NCBI GenBank assembly: GCA_017550525.1
Contig: JAFZOU010000054.1
Span: 1 to 38,157, forward strand
Source of the DNA: Bacteroidales bacterium
GTDB taxonomy: Bacteria; Bacteroidota; Bacteroidia; Bacteroidales; UBA932
DNA length: 38,157 nt
Reading direction: 5' to 3'
Part shown: positions 22,986 to 32,152 of the stretch, piece by piece
Position numbering within the stretch: position 1 is the first letter of the stretch
Layout: the number at the start of each line of letters is the position of its first letter
Position numbers and translations under genes: made by a program
The notes under the pieces: generated by a model
What the model was told of the DNA's origin: nothing
What the model saw: the letters and a program-made list of their open reading frames with translations, nothing else
Database searches by the model: none

Positions 22986-24194
22986 ATGATACCTGAGATT
23001 CATATAGAAGATTACAATTATGGCCTGGATGACTCCAGGATTGCGAAATACCCTCTTCCGGAGCGTGACGCCTCAAAGCTCCTCCATTACAAGAATGGAG
23101 AGGTTTCTCATACTGTTTTCCGCAATTTACCAGATCTTCTCCCTGAAGGAGCAATGATGGTATTCAACGAGACCAAGGTTGTACCGGCCCGGCTCCATTT
23201 CAGACGTGAAAGCGGTGCGCATATAGAGATCTTCTGCCTGGAACCCATTTCACCGGTTGAATATAACCTGGCCTTTGCTGCTACTTCTGAAACCACATGG
23301 AAATGCGTTATCGGCAATGCGAAAAAATGGAAAGAAGATGTCCTGAGGCTGTACAATCCCAATGATGACGCCGTGATCTGCGCCATGGACCTGAGGGCAG
23401 AACTTATCGGCAGAGATGGCCAGACAGGGCAGGTGAGATTCACCTGGAAGGACAGTAGCCCGTTCTCAAGGGTACTTGAAGTTGCCGGAACCGTTCCAAT
23501 TCCACCGTACCTTAACAGGGAATCAGAGGCTATTGATGTGCAGCGGTATCAGACCCTATATGCACGCATCAGGGGCTCCGTAGCAGCACCTACGGCCGGT
23601 CTCCACTTTACCGACAGGGTACTTGAGGGAATCAAGGCAAAGGGTATAGATATGGAGAAAGTGTGCCTCCACGTAGGCGCAGGTACTTTCCTTCCGGTCA
23701 AGAGTTCCCTGGTTTCAGAGCATCCCATGCACCGTGAACCGTTTGTGGTCACAAGGGATCTTCTTGTGAAGCTCAGGGACAGGAAAGCGCCCCTTATTGC
23801 CGTAGGAACTACCTCGGTCAGGACACTTGAATCCCTTTACTATGTAGGCGTAAGCTGCATTGAGGATGGAGAGCCCCGTGACGTAGCCCAGTGGGCTCCG
23901 TATGAGAGGGAATACTCCTATTCAACACAGGAAGCCCTTCAGGCCATCATAGACAGGTTGGACAAAACCGGCATGAGGGAGATCAGTGCCGGAACCCGCA
24001 TAATCATAGTTCCGGGCTTCAAATTCCGCATTGTGGACCTTCTGGTAACAAACTTCCATCAGCCGGAGAGTACACTCATCCTTTTGGTATCGGCCTTTGT
24101 AAACGGCAATTGGAGAGCCATTTACAACTATGCCCTGGAAAATGATTTCCGATTTCTCAGCTACGGAGACTCTTCTTTGCTTGAAAGGGCGTAG
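22986..24194 (+). CDS. queA: S-adenosylmethionine:tRNA ribosyltransferase-isomerase
   Basis: 402 residues. Converts preQ1 in tRNA wobble position 34 to epoxyqueuosine using the ribosyl part of SAM. Family blocks seen: YPLPERDASKLLHY (about 20-33), MMVFNETKVVPARL, a central PTAGLHFT with the following DRVLEGIKAKGI, VCLHVGAGTFLPV, and the C-terminal TNFHQPESTLILLVSAF. Longer than the roughly 350 residues of the E. coli enzyme by about 50, as is common in Bacteroidetes. No other queuosine gene is in the window. The ATG at 22986 follows the promoter directly. Confidence 0.95.
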   Translation: MIPEIHIEDYNYGLDDSRIAKYPLPERDASKLLHYKNGEVSHTVFRNLPDLLPEGAMMVFNETKVVPARLHFRRESGAHIEIFCLEPISPVEYNLAFAATSETTWKCVIGNAKKWKEDVLRLYNPNDDAVICAMDLRAELIGRDGQTGQVRFTWKDSSPFSRVLEVAGTVPIPPYLNRESEAIDVQRYQTLYARIRGSVAAPTAGLHFTDRVLEGIKAKGIDMEKVCLHVGAGTFLPVKSSLVSEHPMHREPFVVTRDLLVKLRDRKAPLIAVGTTSVRTLESLYYVGVSCIEDGEPRDVAQWAPYEREYSYSTQEALQAIIDRLDKTGMREISAGTRIIIVPGFKFRIVDLLVTNFHQPESTLILLVSAFVNGNWRAIYNYALENDFRFLSYGDSSLLERA

Positions 24195-24214
24195 GTAAAT
24201 CCAAAAATTTGGCT

Positions 24215-24222
24215 TATTTTTG
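24215..24222 (+). promoter_or_regulatory. -7 box TATTTTTG of the acyltransferase gene
   Basis: TATTTTTG, 19 bases before ATG 24242. It lies inside the longer reading that begins at 24209, which rules out that start. Confidence 0.65.
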
Positions 24223-24241
24223 TAGGAGAATTGATTTGAGT

Positions 24242-25393
24242 ATGGACCTCACTGAATATATGGACATAGCTCCTTTCAATGACGAGGAAGCATCGGCCGC
24301 CCTTACGCGCCTGTCCAATCATCCAAATACCAAATGGATTTCCAAGAGGATATTCCCGGACCAGCCGGACAACCTTCTTGGGGAGATTCTCCGTAACATC
24401 CACACAGTGGACGAATTCCAGTCCATAGTCATGTCCAAGGCCATCCAGTGGGTCATAGACCATTCCGTGAAGGAATTCACCTATGACGGCCTTGAGAATC
24501 TCACTTCCATTGAGGGGAAGTACCTCGCAATGTCCAATCACAGGGACATTATCCTGGATCCTGCTTTCCTCCAGCTCATTCTCCTAAAGAACGGCCTTCC
24601 GGACACCCAGATCTGCGTAGGGGATAACCTCCTCAAGCAAAAGAGCGTGGAACTTCTTATCCGCTCAAATCGTATGATAAAGGTCATCAGGGGAATATCG
24701 GCCCGTGAACTTTACCTGTCTTCGCAGCTTCTTTCCAAATACATCCGTGAGGTCATTACATCCGGCACCAGTTCCGTCTGGATTGCCCAGCGTCAGGGCC
24801 GCACAAAAGATGGCCTGGATACCACGGAACAGGGGCTTCTGAAGATGTTCGACATGTCCGGAACCAAGGATTTCACGGAAAATTTCAAGGAACTCAATAT
24901 CATTCCCATAAGCATCTCCTATGAGTATGAGCCCTGTGATATCCTGAAGGCCAGGGAAATCCTCATCTCCCGCACCCAGAAGTACGTGAAATCGGAGACC
25001 GAGGACCTTGAGAGCATTATCCAGGGCATCATGCAGCCCAAGGGCAATGTCCACATCCAGTTTGGAAAACCCCTTACGGAGGATGAAATCCGTGAAGCCT
25101 CCCTCTGTGACAAGAATGACCGTTATCAGAGCATCCGTCACGCTATGGACGTGAGGATCATAGAAGGTTACAAACTATGGAAGACCAATTATATGGCCTA
25201 TGACATAGTGAACGGAAGTTCCAAATACTCATCGGAGTACACTGAAGATGAATTGACGGCTTTCAAGGGATACATAGAGGTCCTTCTTGGAAAGGTGGAG
25301 CCGGAACTTGACAAAGATGAGCTGAGGGATATCCTCCTTCACATCTACAGCAATCCCGTCCTATCAAATGAAAACCTTACAGATTCACAATAA
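24242..25393 (+). CDS. Glycerol-3-phosphate/1-acylglycerol-3-phosphate acyltransferase-like protein
   Basis: 383 residues. The PlsC-like motif I is here SNHRDIILDPAF (H100 to D106), the NHRD form seen in Bacteroidetes. VWIAQRQGRTKDGLD (about 178-192) corresponds to the motif around the conserved Gly-Arg that binds phosphate. LNIIPISISYEYEPCD follows as the later conserved strand. No clear membrane helix is visible, so association with the membrane surface is likely. Probable role is acyl transfer in phospholipid or lipid A metabolism; the acceptor is not known. The 3' end overlaps the exporter gene on the opposite strand by 17 bases. Confidence 0.82.
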   Translation: MDLTEYMDIAPFNDEEASAALTRLSNHPNTKWISKRIFPDQPDNLLGEILRNIHTVDEFQSIVMSKAIQWVIDHSVKEFTYDGLENLTSIEGKYLAMSNHRDIILDPAFLQLILLKNGLPDTQICVGDNLLKQKSVELLIRSNRMIKVIRGISARELYLSSQLLSKYIREVITSGTSSVWIAQRQGRTKDGLDTTEQGLLKMFDMSGTKDFTENFKELNIIPISISYEYEPCDILKAREILISRTQKYVKSETEDLESIIQGIMQPKGNVHIQFGKPLTEDEIREASLCDKNDRYQSIRHAMDVRIIEGYKLWKTNYMAYDIVNGSSKYSSEYTEDELTAFKGYIEVLLGKVEPELDKDELRDILLHIYSNPVLSNENLTDSQ

Positions 25394-26333
25394 GCCAGGC
25401 CATATAGCCGGCCCAGAGAAGAAGGAACAGCGAACCGTCAAGGCGGTCAATGCTGTTCTTTTTTCCTATGAAGCAGCTTGTAAGAAGTGCCAGTGCGCTC
25501 ACAAGGAGGATTCCAAGGTCAATATAGGAAATATCGGCAAAACTAAGCGGATTGATAAGGGCCGATCCTCCAAGGATAAGCAGGACGTTGAAGATATTTG
25601 AGCCGATGATATTGCCAAGAGCGAGCTGGCCTTTCTTTTTAACTGCCGCAGCAACGCAGGTGGCGAGTTCAGGCATGGATGTGCCGCCCGCAAGGATGGT
25701 GATGGCTATGAATTTGTCGCTGACACCCAGCGTGTGGGCAATTGACACGGCGGAATTCACAAACAGCCGGCCGCCGAAGATAAGGGCTGCTATGCCTCCT
25801 ATAATGAAAAGAAGGGCCAGCCATATACTGAGCTTCTTTGTCTCTGACGTAGAATTATCATCGGGGGAGGAGAACTTGAAACTGCTCCACATATAGCCTG
25901 CGAAAAGTGCAAGGAGAATACCTCCGTCAAGACGGGACAGGCCGTCGGTGCCCACTCCAAAGATGGTGTGCTCCAGTCCCAGGAGTATAAGGATTACCAC
26001 CGTCACTATGTTCATGGGGATGTCCCTGCGCCTGTTTTCCTTAGTTATGGCCATTGGGAGGATGAGGGCGGTGATACCAAGGATGAGGAGGGTGTTGAAG
26101 ATGTTGGACCCTACCACGTTGCCAAGGGCGATATCGGCATTACCCTGCGCGGCTCCAATGAAACTCACAACCATTTCCGGGGCCGATGTCCCCATGCCAA
26201 CAATTGTAAGGCCGATTACAAATTCACTGAGGCCGAACCTCCTGGCAACGGCTGAGGCGCCTTCCACAAGGTAATCTGCGCCAAACACCACAAGGGCGAG
26301 ACCCACAAGGAACAATATGATTTGAAGGATCAT
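25377..26333 (-). CDS. Calcium/sodium antiporter (CaCA family, YrbG-like)
   Basis: 318 residues, about ten membrane segments in two inverted repeats. Each repeat has the ion-binding alpha motif: GMGTSAPEMVVSFIGA (46-61) with GNVVGSNIFN (71-80), and AGGTSMPELATCVAAA with GNIIGSNIFN in the second half (about 216-250). These Glu and Asn residues are those that coordinate ions in the family. Length fits bacterial YrbG-type exchangers. Single gene with its own promoter box; convergent with the acyltransferase. Confidence 0.93.
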   Translation of the reverse strand: MILQIILFLVGLALVVFGADYLVEGASAVARRFGLSEFVIGLTIVGMGTSAPEMVVSFIGAAQGNADIALGNVVGSNIFNTLLILGITALILPMAITKENRRRDIPMNIVTVVILILLGLEHTIFGVGTDGLSRLDGGILLALFAGYMWSSFKFSSPDDNSTSETKKLSIWLALLFIIGGIAALIFGGRLFVNSAVSIAHTLGVSDKFIAITILAGGTSMPELATCVAAAVKKKGQLALGNIIGSNIFNVLLILGGSALINPLSFADISYIDLGILLVSALALLTSCFIGKKNSIDRLDGSLFLLLWAGYMAWLIVNL

Positions 26334-26351
26334 TATCTCTTAATTTGCACA

Positions 26352-26359
26352 CAAAATTA
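26352..26359 (-). promoter_or_regulatory. -7 box TAATTTTG of the antiporter gene
   Basis: Minus-strand TAATTTTG, 18 bases before ATG 26333. Confidence 0.6.
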
Positions 26360-26380
26360 GCAATTATATCCTATTTTTAC

Positions 26381-26388
26381 TATTTTTG
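26381..26388 (+). promoter_or_regulatory. -7 box TATTTTTG of the lipoprotein/M6 protease operon
   Basis: TATTTTTG, only 10 bases before ATG 26399, so the leader would be a few bases long. It is the only promoter seen for the four-gene unit reaching 32152. Confidence 0.65.
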
Positions 26389-26398
26389 TTAACTAAAG

Positions 26399-26851
26399 AT
26401 GACTGTGAAAAGCCACATATCAGTGTCTTTGCTTGCCATGGCGTTGGTATTATCATGCATTCCCAAGACGCCTGACAGGCCTACTCCGCCTGCTCCCAAC
26501 CCTCCCGTTCCGGATGATCCGGATCCCATAACTATGATTACTACTCCTGGTGCATACGGGGTGGAGGGCGGAGACGTCATATACGATATTTCCTCAGATC
26601 AATTAAGTGTCCTGGAGTATTCCGGCGGATGTTCATACCGCATCTATAATCCGGCAAAGCTTTCCGTGATAAGCGTTTCCGGCCTCCCAAGAGTCCTTGA
26701 GGAGGGCCAGAAGGTATCGTTCCTTTACAGGGTTCAGGAACAGGGGCACAGCGTCGTTAGCGTGAGATACAATATGACTGTGCTTCAGCTGAGGGACGGC
26801 AAGGCCTGGCTCAAGCAGGATGACAACACATTCTTTGTGATAGCCCTATGA
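26399..26851 (+). CDS. Small lipoprotein paired with M6 protease (copy 1)
   Basis: 150 residues with a lipoprotein signal (SLLAMALVLSC, lipid-modified C20). A proline/aspartate-rich linker (about 22-45) leads to a domain of about 100 residues with no family I recognise. It is clearly related to the lipoprotein at 29070: both have C20, a linker, then a TT-x-G-x-Y-x-V-x-G-x-D pattern, a YS block, a NP/DP block with V-x-S-x-SG, a GQ, and a final WLK with a Phe-Val near the end. The stop overlaps the protease start by four bases (ATGA). Probable location is the periplasm or outer membrane. Role unknown; an inhibitor or chaperone of the protease is a hypothesis. Confidence 0.82.
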   Translation: MTVKSHISVSLLAMALVLSCIPKTPDRPTPPAPNPPVPDDPDPITMITTPGAYGVEGGDVIYDISSDQLSVLEYSGGCSYRIYNPAKLSVISVSGLPRVLEEGQKVSFLYRVQEQGHSVVSVRYNMTVLQLRDGKAWLKQDDNTFFVIAL

Positions 26852-29073
26852 TTGCGGCCCTCATACTGTCTGCAGTTCTCAGCACCTGGACGGCCCTGGA
26901 CACCCTCAGGGTGCCCTGCGTCCTTGTGGAATTCTCCGATGTTAAGTTTGTAAATGGAGGGGAAACCGTAAACTACTTTGACACCATACTTAATGAAGAG
27001 GGCTGTTCTGAAGGCCTTGTGAATGGCTCTGTGAGAGATTATTTCCAGGACAACTCACTTGGCGCCTTCACTCCGGTCTTTGACGTATATGGACCTGTCA
27101 CCCTCTCCAGATATCGTGCATATTACGGCAGGGATGTGATTGTAGATGGAGTAAGGGCTGATTTTGCGGCCGATGAGGCTCTTGCCGAAGCTTGTATGTC
27201 ATTGGATGATGAAGTGGATTTCTCAAAGTATGACTCCAATGAAGACGGAGTCCTTGATATGATCCTTTTCATATATGCAGGGCCGGACCAGTCCCAGGGT
27301 GCTCCTCAGGATGCAATCTGGGCCCATCACTGGGAGATGTCAAAGTCCTCCAATCCCGAACTCCGGGAGGTTATCCTGGATGGAATAATGCTGGACAGCT
27401 ATTTCTGTGCTTCCGAGCTAAGAGGGAAGGATGGTAGTGACCTTTGTGGAATAGGACTTATATCTCATGAATTCTGCCATGCTCTTGGCCTTCCGGACTT
27501 TTATGACCAGGTGTCTTCCGGCAGCGCCAAGGCACAGGATCCAGGAGTATTCTCCCTGATGTGCAGCGGATTTTCCAACAACTTCGGTTTTACCCCGCCT
27601 TTCCTTGGCGCAGAAGAAAGGATCATGCTGGGCTGGATGGACAGGGAAAGCCTTCAGGAACTTCAGCCAGGAAGACAGGTGTTATCGGCCATCCATAATA
27701 ACACGGCCTATATTATTCCAACTGAGACGGAAGGGGAGTACTTCATTCTGGAGTACAGGGATTCCAAGGCCTGGGATGCACCTCTTCCTGAGGGCCTGGT
27801 TATCTACCACGTAGACAGGTCGGAAGCTTTTGCTCCAAGGTGGGACAATTGGTTTACCCCAGGATCCGGCATCAATGATGACAGGTCCCATCCGTGTTAT
27901 TATATCCTCCCTTCATATGATGGCGTAAGGGAGGCCGGAAATATGGTGTTCCCCGGGATTTCGGAGACAACTTCCATTGAACCGGTAGGCTGGGACGGGA
28001 ACTATGTATCTTGCCAGATTACTAACATAGAGCGAACTTCAGATGGTGTGAGTCTGTATGCGCAGTTTGACTGTGGACCTAATGTAAATGGCTATGTTAG
28101 AGATGTATATGGCTATGCAATTGAGGGAGCATCGGTGTCTGTAGGAGAGAAAGAGGGCGTTTCCAGCCCCGACGGCCATTTCTTTGTAGGGCTGGATGAG
28201 GGTTTTGAAGAATCGGCCATTCTTAAGATATCGGCCCCCGGATACAGGCCTTTCAGCACCCGGGTGTCATTTGAAAAATCCAGGGTTGTCTCTGTTCCAG
28301 TTATACTCAGGAGGGAATCGGAGGGAGATGACAATACCCTTTCAAAGTACAATGCCCAACTGAGCCGCGGTTATTACAATAAGCCCGGTATCGGCGCGGT
28401 ACGTTTCACTCCCACGGAACTTGCCCCCTATGCCGGCAGCCTTCTCAAGGAGATAGTCTTTTATCCATACCTTCTGAACTCCTTCCAGGGAGAGATATAT
28501 GTTACCGTGGATATCGGCCGGGAAAGGGTCCTGACTAAACTCCTGGAAACGCCCGTCTATGGCCTCTATTTCAAGAATTCTGTAGATGTGAGTGACGCTG
28601 GGATAGTGATTCCGGATGGGGAGGACGTGTATATCGGATATGGCAGCTCAGATAGCTCTGACGGCAGTTTCTTCCTTGGGACAGTCTATCCCGGAGAGGC
28701 GCGCAACAGCTACTGGTCTCCATTCCGGGAAGGAAACTCTTCATGGAGTCCAATGTATGTAGAAAGGGCCGATATAACCATGAATCTTATGCTGGAGGCG
28801 CAGGTCCAGGAGCAGATAGGTGTCAAGGATCTATCGGACCTTGGCTGTTTCTATATTAACCCCGGAAAAGGATCCTGGCAGGAAGGAGACAGTTTCAGCC
28901 TTAGTCTTGTGAGACCTGAAAATGGACCGAAGGTTGATGTCAAGTGGTTCTTTGACGGAAGCGAGGTCCGTGGTAATGTAATCCTCAGGAGCGGCCACCA
29001 TATCCTTGAGGCCGTGTTGGATTACAATTCAGGTGTAAAGGAAACAATTAGAAAGGAATTCAATATACAATGA
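26848..29073 (+). CDS. M6-family metalloprotease without propeptide (copy 1)
   Basis: 741 residues. The start is a short hydrophobic segment (MIAALILSAVLSTWTA) that may serve as a signal peptide, followed at once by the catalytic domain (VPCVLVEFSDVKF, GSVRDYFQDNSLGAF). Zinc site HEFCHALGLPDFYD with H207, E208, H211 and probably D217. After EERIMLGWMD and LPEGLVIYHVD comes a carboxypeptidase-regulatory-like beta domain (about 412-480, VNGYVRDVYGYAIEGASVSV), then a lectin/jelly-roll-like region and a C-terminal Ig-like domain with VKWFFDGSEV. No T9SS C-terminal signal seen. The N-terminal propeptide found in copy 2 is missing. Substrate unknown. Overlaps both neighbours by four bases. Confidence 0.88.
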   Translation: MIAALILSAVLSTWTALDTLRVPCVLVEFSDVKFVNGGETVNYFDTILNEEGCSEGLVNGSVRDYFQDNSLGAFTPVFDVYGPVTLSRYRAYYGRDVIVDGVRADFAADEALAEACMSLDDEVDFSKYDSNEDGVLDMILFIYAGPDQSQGAPQDAIWAHHWEMSKSSNPELREVILDGIMLDSYFCASELRGKDGSDLCGIGLISHEFCHALGLPDFYDQVSSGSAKAQDPGVFSLMCSGFSNNFGFTPPFLGAEERIMLGWMDRESLQELQPGRQVLSAIHNNTAYIIPTETEGEYFILEYRDSKAWDAPLPEGLVIYHVDRSEAFAPRWDNWFTPGSGINDDRSHPCYYILPSYDGVREAGNMVFPGISETTSIEPVGWDGNYVSCQITNIERTSDGVSLYAQFDCGPNVNGYVRDVYGYAIEGASVSVGEKEGVSSPDGHFFVGLDEGFEESAILKISAPGYRPFSTRVSFEKSRVVSVPVILRRESEGDDNTLSKYNAQLSRGYYNKPGIGAVRFTPTELAPYAGSLLKEIVFYPYLLNSFQGEIYVTVDIGRERVLTKLLETPVYGLYFKNSVDVSDAGIVIPDGEDVYIGYGSSDSSDGSFFLGTVYPGEARNSYWSPFREGNSSWSPMYVERADITMNLMLEAQVQEQIGVKDLSDLGCFYINPGKGSWQEGDSFSLSLVRPENGPKVDVKWFFDGSEVRGNVILRSGHHILEAVLDYNSGVKETIRKEFNIQ

Positions 29074-29555
29074 AAAAGATATCCTACTTACTGGCCTTGG
29101 CTTTCCTCGGCTTGATGACTTACGGCTGTCAGATTGTCATTCCATCTGGACAGACTGAAAAGGAGGAACCTCAGGAGCAGGAAGAGAAACCTGGTTCCCA
29201 GACAGATCCAGAAGCGGATCCAGCCCTTAAGGTCACTACCTTTGGGATGTATGCAGTGGATGGGGAAGATTATGTGTACAAAAGAGGGGAATGGCAGATA
29301 TCCAGAAATTATTCAAGAGATGGCAGGAGTATCACTTTCAACATGGTGGATCCTAAAAACAAGGTGGTTTATTCTCTCTCCGGGATCAAGTCAACGGTCT
29401 CGGCGGAAGGGCAGAATATATATGTTACTCTATCTGTAAGGACCCCTGAGGAGGAACTTAAAAAAATTGCCTCAAGCGCAAAGGTGATGAAAGTAAGCGG
29501 AGACAGTCTCTGGCTTAAGACCACTGCCGGACCATATTTCCTTGTTAAGATGTAG
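29070..29555 (+). CDS. Small lipoprotein paired with M6 protease (copy 2)
   Basis: 161 residues. Lipoprotein signal with C20 (LGLMTYGC), a linker rich in Glu, Gln and Pro (about 28-52), and the same C-terminal domain as the protein at 26399 (VTTFGMYAVDGEDYVY, SLSGIKSTVSAEGQ, DSLWLKTTAGPYFLVKM). Starts in the ATGA overlap with protease copy 1 and ends five bases before protease copy 2. No known domain recognised. The pairing with a protease in both copies points to a shared function. Confidence 0.82.
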   Translation: MKKISYLLALAFLGLMTYGCQIVIPSGQTEKEEPQEQEEKPGSQTDPEADPALKVTTFGMYAVDGEDYVYKRGEWQISRNYSRDGRSITFNMVDPKNKVVYSLSGIKSTVSAEGQNIYVTLSVRTPEEELKKIASSAKVMKVSGDSLWLKTTAGPYFLVKM

Positions 29556-29560
29556 ATGCC

Positions 29561-32152
29561 ATGAAAAGAAGACTTCTTGCGCTTATTGCCTTTGCATTCA
29601 TAGCTCTTACAGCAAATGCAGTTCCCGCTAAGCCGGGTTTCCGCACCTTTACCCAGCCCGATGGAAAAACTCTGCTTCTTGAGCAGAGAGGAGACGAATG
29701 GGGAAGCTGGTTCACGGATAAGTCCGGGGCCAGGTACATCATGGACGGGAAAGGGTATTTCCTCCCCATAACGGAGAGCCAGCTTGGATCTTTGAAGCGT
29801 AGGGCGTCTAAAAGACGTGCCAGCGCAAACAGCTTACGATCCAGATCAGTTTTCAAGGACCTGACTCACGGCACCAGGCACATCCTGGTGGTGCTTGTCC
29901 AGTTTACGGACGTCAAGTTCAAGACAGACAATCCTCTGGCCAGTTTTGACGCGCTTCTCAATGAGCCGGGTTACAACGGGTATGGAGGTGCCGGCGCAAG
30001 CGGATCCGTAAGGGATTTCTATCTGGATAATTCCCATGGTGCCTTTGACCCCACATTTGATGTCTATGGGCCGGTAACGCTTGATAACCCAATCAAGTAT
30101 TATGGAGAGCAGACATTCAGTTCCGACGGCACAGTTGACGATGAAGACAAACAGCCTGAACTTGCGCTCTATGATGCCTGCCTGAAAATTGACGACTACG
30201 TGGATTTCTCCCAGTACGACTCTGACGCTGACAACCTGGTGGACATGATCCTTTTCTACTTTGCAGGCGGTTCTCAGGCCGAAGGCTGGCCGGCCGATTA
30301 TATCTGGCCTCATTCCTGGTCCATACAGGGATCCACCCAAAAAGATGTGCGTGATCACTTGTTTGACGGTAAAAAACTTGCCAATTACTTCTGCTCTGCA
30401 GAACTCAAGGGGGCTCCCAAGTTCAGCAGGATGTGCTCAATAGGTGTTACCTGTCATGAATTCGGTCATTCGCTGGGCCTCCCCGATTTTTATGACGTAG
30501 ACTATGAGGAGAACGGTTTGAACGAGGGGCTGTACATTTTTTCTACGATGTGCGATGGAGCATATAATGACGACTCCCGTACTCCGCCTTATTTCAACGC
30601 TGAAGAAAGGATAATGCTGGGCTGGATGGATGAGAGTGACGTGAAGCCCGTTGCAGCAGGAGATAATGTCCTGGAATTCATAGACGCGAATGTAGCCATG
30701 AGATCGGAGGCTACTGCAGAAGGAGAGTATTTCCTGTATGAGAAAAGGGGAGGAAGCGGGAATAAATGGGATTCCTTCCTTCCGGAGGGCCTTGTGGTGT
30801 ATCATGTGGATAAATCCCCGTCCCATTTGATTGGGGGTGGATATACGGCCGAAGGTATCTGGAGGACAAACAGTATCAACCGTTTTGGAGGTCATCCCTG
30901 TTTCACGGTTGTGCCTCCCATGGCTCCGGAGTCTACGGATTACGCCAACGAAAAGGTGGATTATTCAGACCTTGTACTTCCTGGTTTCCACGGGATAGTA
31001 TCTTTCGCTCCGCCGGCAGACTGGGATGGAAATGAGTCTGAACTGAGTCTGACCAATATCCGTCTTGACGGCAACCAGATCCTTTTCACCGCTCAGTTTG
31101 ACTCTGCCGGCCGGCTCCTTGAGGGAACCGTAAGAAATACGGCAGGGAACCCTCTGGAGGGGGTAACGGTTGCAATCAATCCTTATGCCGATGCTGCCGT
31201 GAGCGGTATGGTAAGGATAAGGAAACTCCTCTCTTCCGGAGCGCAGGAATGCATTACCGGTCCGGATGGCAAGTACTCGTTTGAGATTTCCTCTGATGCG
31301 CCTTCGGATTATTCGCTGAGCGCGGCCATGGAGGGTTATGTGGGGCAGTCTGTTACCGTGCGTCTCACAAAGAAGGTGAGCACTGTTGATTTCTCCCTGA
31401 GATCTGTGGGAGAGTTCGGAGCCACCGGGGAGTTCCCGTTCTATACGATGAACCCCGAAGACTCGTATGGTGGAGTGGGTGCCCTGAAGGACAAGTCAAT
31501 GATGGCTGCAGCAAAGTGCACAAGGAATGTCTGGGGCGCATATGAGGGCCTTCTTGTCAAGAAGGTGCAGTTCCCCACATACTTTGGCGCCGAAGCCTAT
31601 TATTTTATCCTGGATTCCCAGGATGGTATATCTGCCGTAAAATCTCCGGTGATAGATGAGAGGCGAATGGTGTCATTTGATATCTCGGATAAGGGAATCC
31701 ATATCCCTTCCGGGGATTTCCATATTGGTTATGCCGTGGAGAATGTAGCGGATAATCAGTACAATTGCCTGATGGCTCTGGCACCGGGAGTTGGCTGCTA
31801 CACATCCTCTCTGACCCTTGACGGACATGGCTCCTGGGATTATCAAAGTGGTTATGATGTCCCTCTTGTCATTACCCTAAGCGACGAATCTTATGTCCTT
31901 GGGCTGCCGGATATCGGCTATCCTTACATAGACATCGCAGCCGGTGCTTTCCATTCAGGGGATAAGGTACAGTTTATACTGGCAACTTCGCCTGATTTGT
32001 TCATCGCCAGCGTTTCATGGATATTTGACGGAACAAGTGTTCCTGACGGCACCACTGTCGAACTCCAGAAGGGATGGCACACTGCATGTGTCACCATAGA
32101 GTACAAAGACGGCCAGAAAGATATTATAGAGAGGGAGATAGAGGTTATCTAA
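29561..32152 (+). CDS. M6-family metalloprotease with propeptide (copy 2)
   Basis: 863 residues. Signal peptide (LLALIAFAFIALTANA), then an N-terminal propeptide (about 22-105: GFRTFTQPDGKTLLLEQRGDEWGSW, quoted in part, then a basic KRRASKRRAS segment that could be a processing site). The catalytic domain starts at ILVVLVQFTDVKF. Zinc site HEFGHSLGLPDFYD with H299, E300, H303 and probably D309. Then EERIMLGWMD, LPEGLVVYHVD, a regulatory-like beta domain (about 520-610), and a C-terminal Ig-like domain with VSWIFDGTSV. Same domain order as copy 1 throughout, so the two arose by duplication. Ends overlapping rlmD by 8 bases on the opposite strand. Confidence 0.9.
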   Translation: MKRRLLALIAFAFIALTANAVPAKPGFRTFTQPDGKTLLLEQRGDEWGSWFTDKSGARYIMDGKGYFLPITESQLGSLKRRASKRRASANSLRSRSVFKDLTHGTRHILVVLVQFTDVKFKTDNPLASFDALLNEPGYNGYGGAGASGSVRDFYLDNSHGAFDPTFDVYGPVTLDNPIKYYGEQTFSSDGTVDDEDKQPELALYDACLKIDDYVDFSQYDSDADNLVDMILFYFAGGSQAEGWPADYIWPHSWSIQGSTQKDVRDHLFDGKKLANYFCSAELKGAPKFSRMCSIGVTCHEFGHSLGLPDFYDVDYEENGLNEGLYIFSTMCDGAYNDDSRTPPYFNAEERIMLGWMDESDVKPVAAGDNVLEFIDANVAMRSEATAEGEYFLYEKRGGSGNKWDSFLPEGLVVYHVDKSPSHLIGGGYTAEGIWRTNSINRFGGHPCFTVVPPMAPESTDYANEKVDYSDLVLPGFHGIVSFAPPADWDGNESELSLTNIRLDGNQILFTAQFDSAGRLLEGTVRNTAGNPLEGVTVAINPYADAAVSGMVRIRKLLSSGAQECITGPDGKYSFEISSDAPSDYSLSAAMEGYVGQSVTVRLTKKVSTVDFSLRSVGEFGATGEFPFYTMNPEDSYGGVGALKDKSMMAAAKCTRNVWGAYEGLLVKKVQFPTYFGAEAYYFILDSQDGISAVKSPVIDERRMVSFDISDKGIHIPSGDFHIGYAVENVADNQYNCLMALAPGVGCYTSSLTLDGHGSWDYQSGYDVPLVITLSDESYVLGLPDIGYPYIDIAAGAFHSGDKVQFILATSPDLFIASVSWIFDGTSVPDGTTVELQKGWHTACVTIEYKDGQKDIIEREIEVI

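Noticed and set aside
22986-23000. preQ1 riboswitch ahead of queA
   Set aside because: The promoter box leaves a leader of about 15 bases, too short for any riboswitch.
26848-32152. T9SS sorting domains on the M6 proteases
   Set aside because: Both end in an Ig-like domain with the FDG segment rather than a typical type A C-terminal signal.
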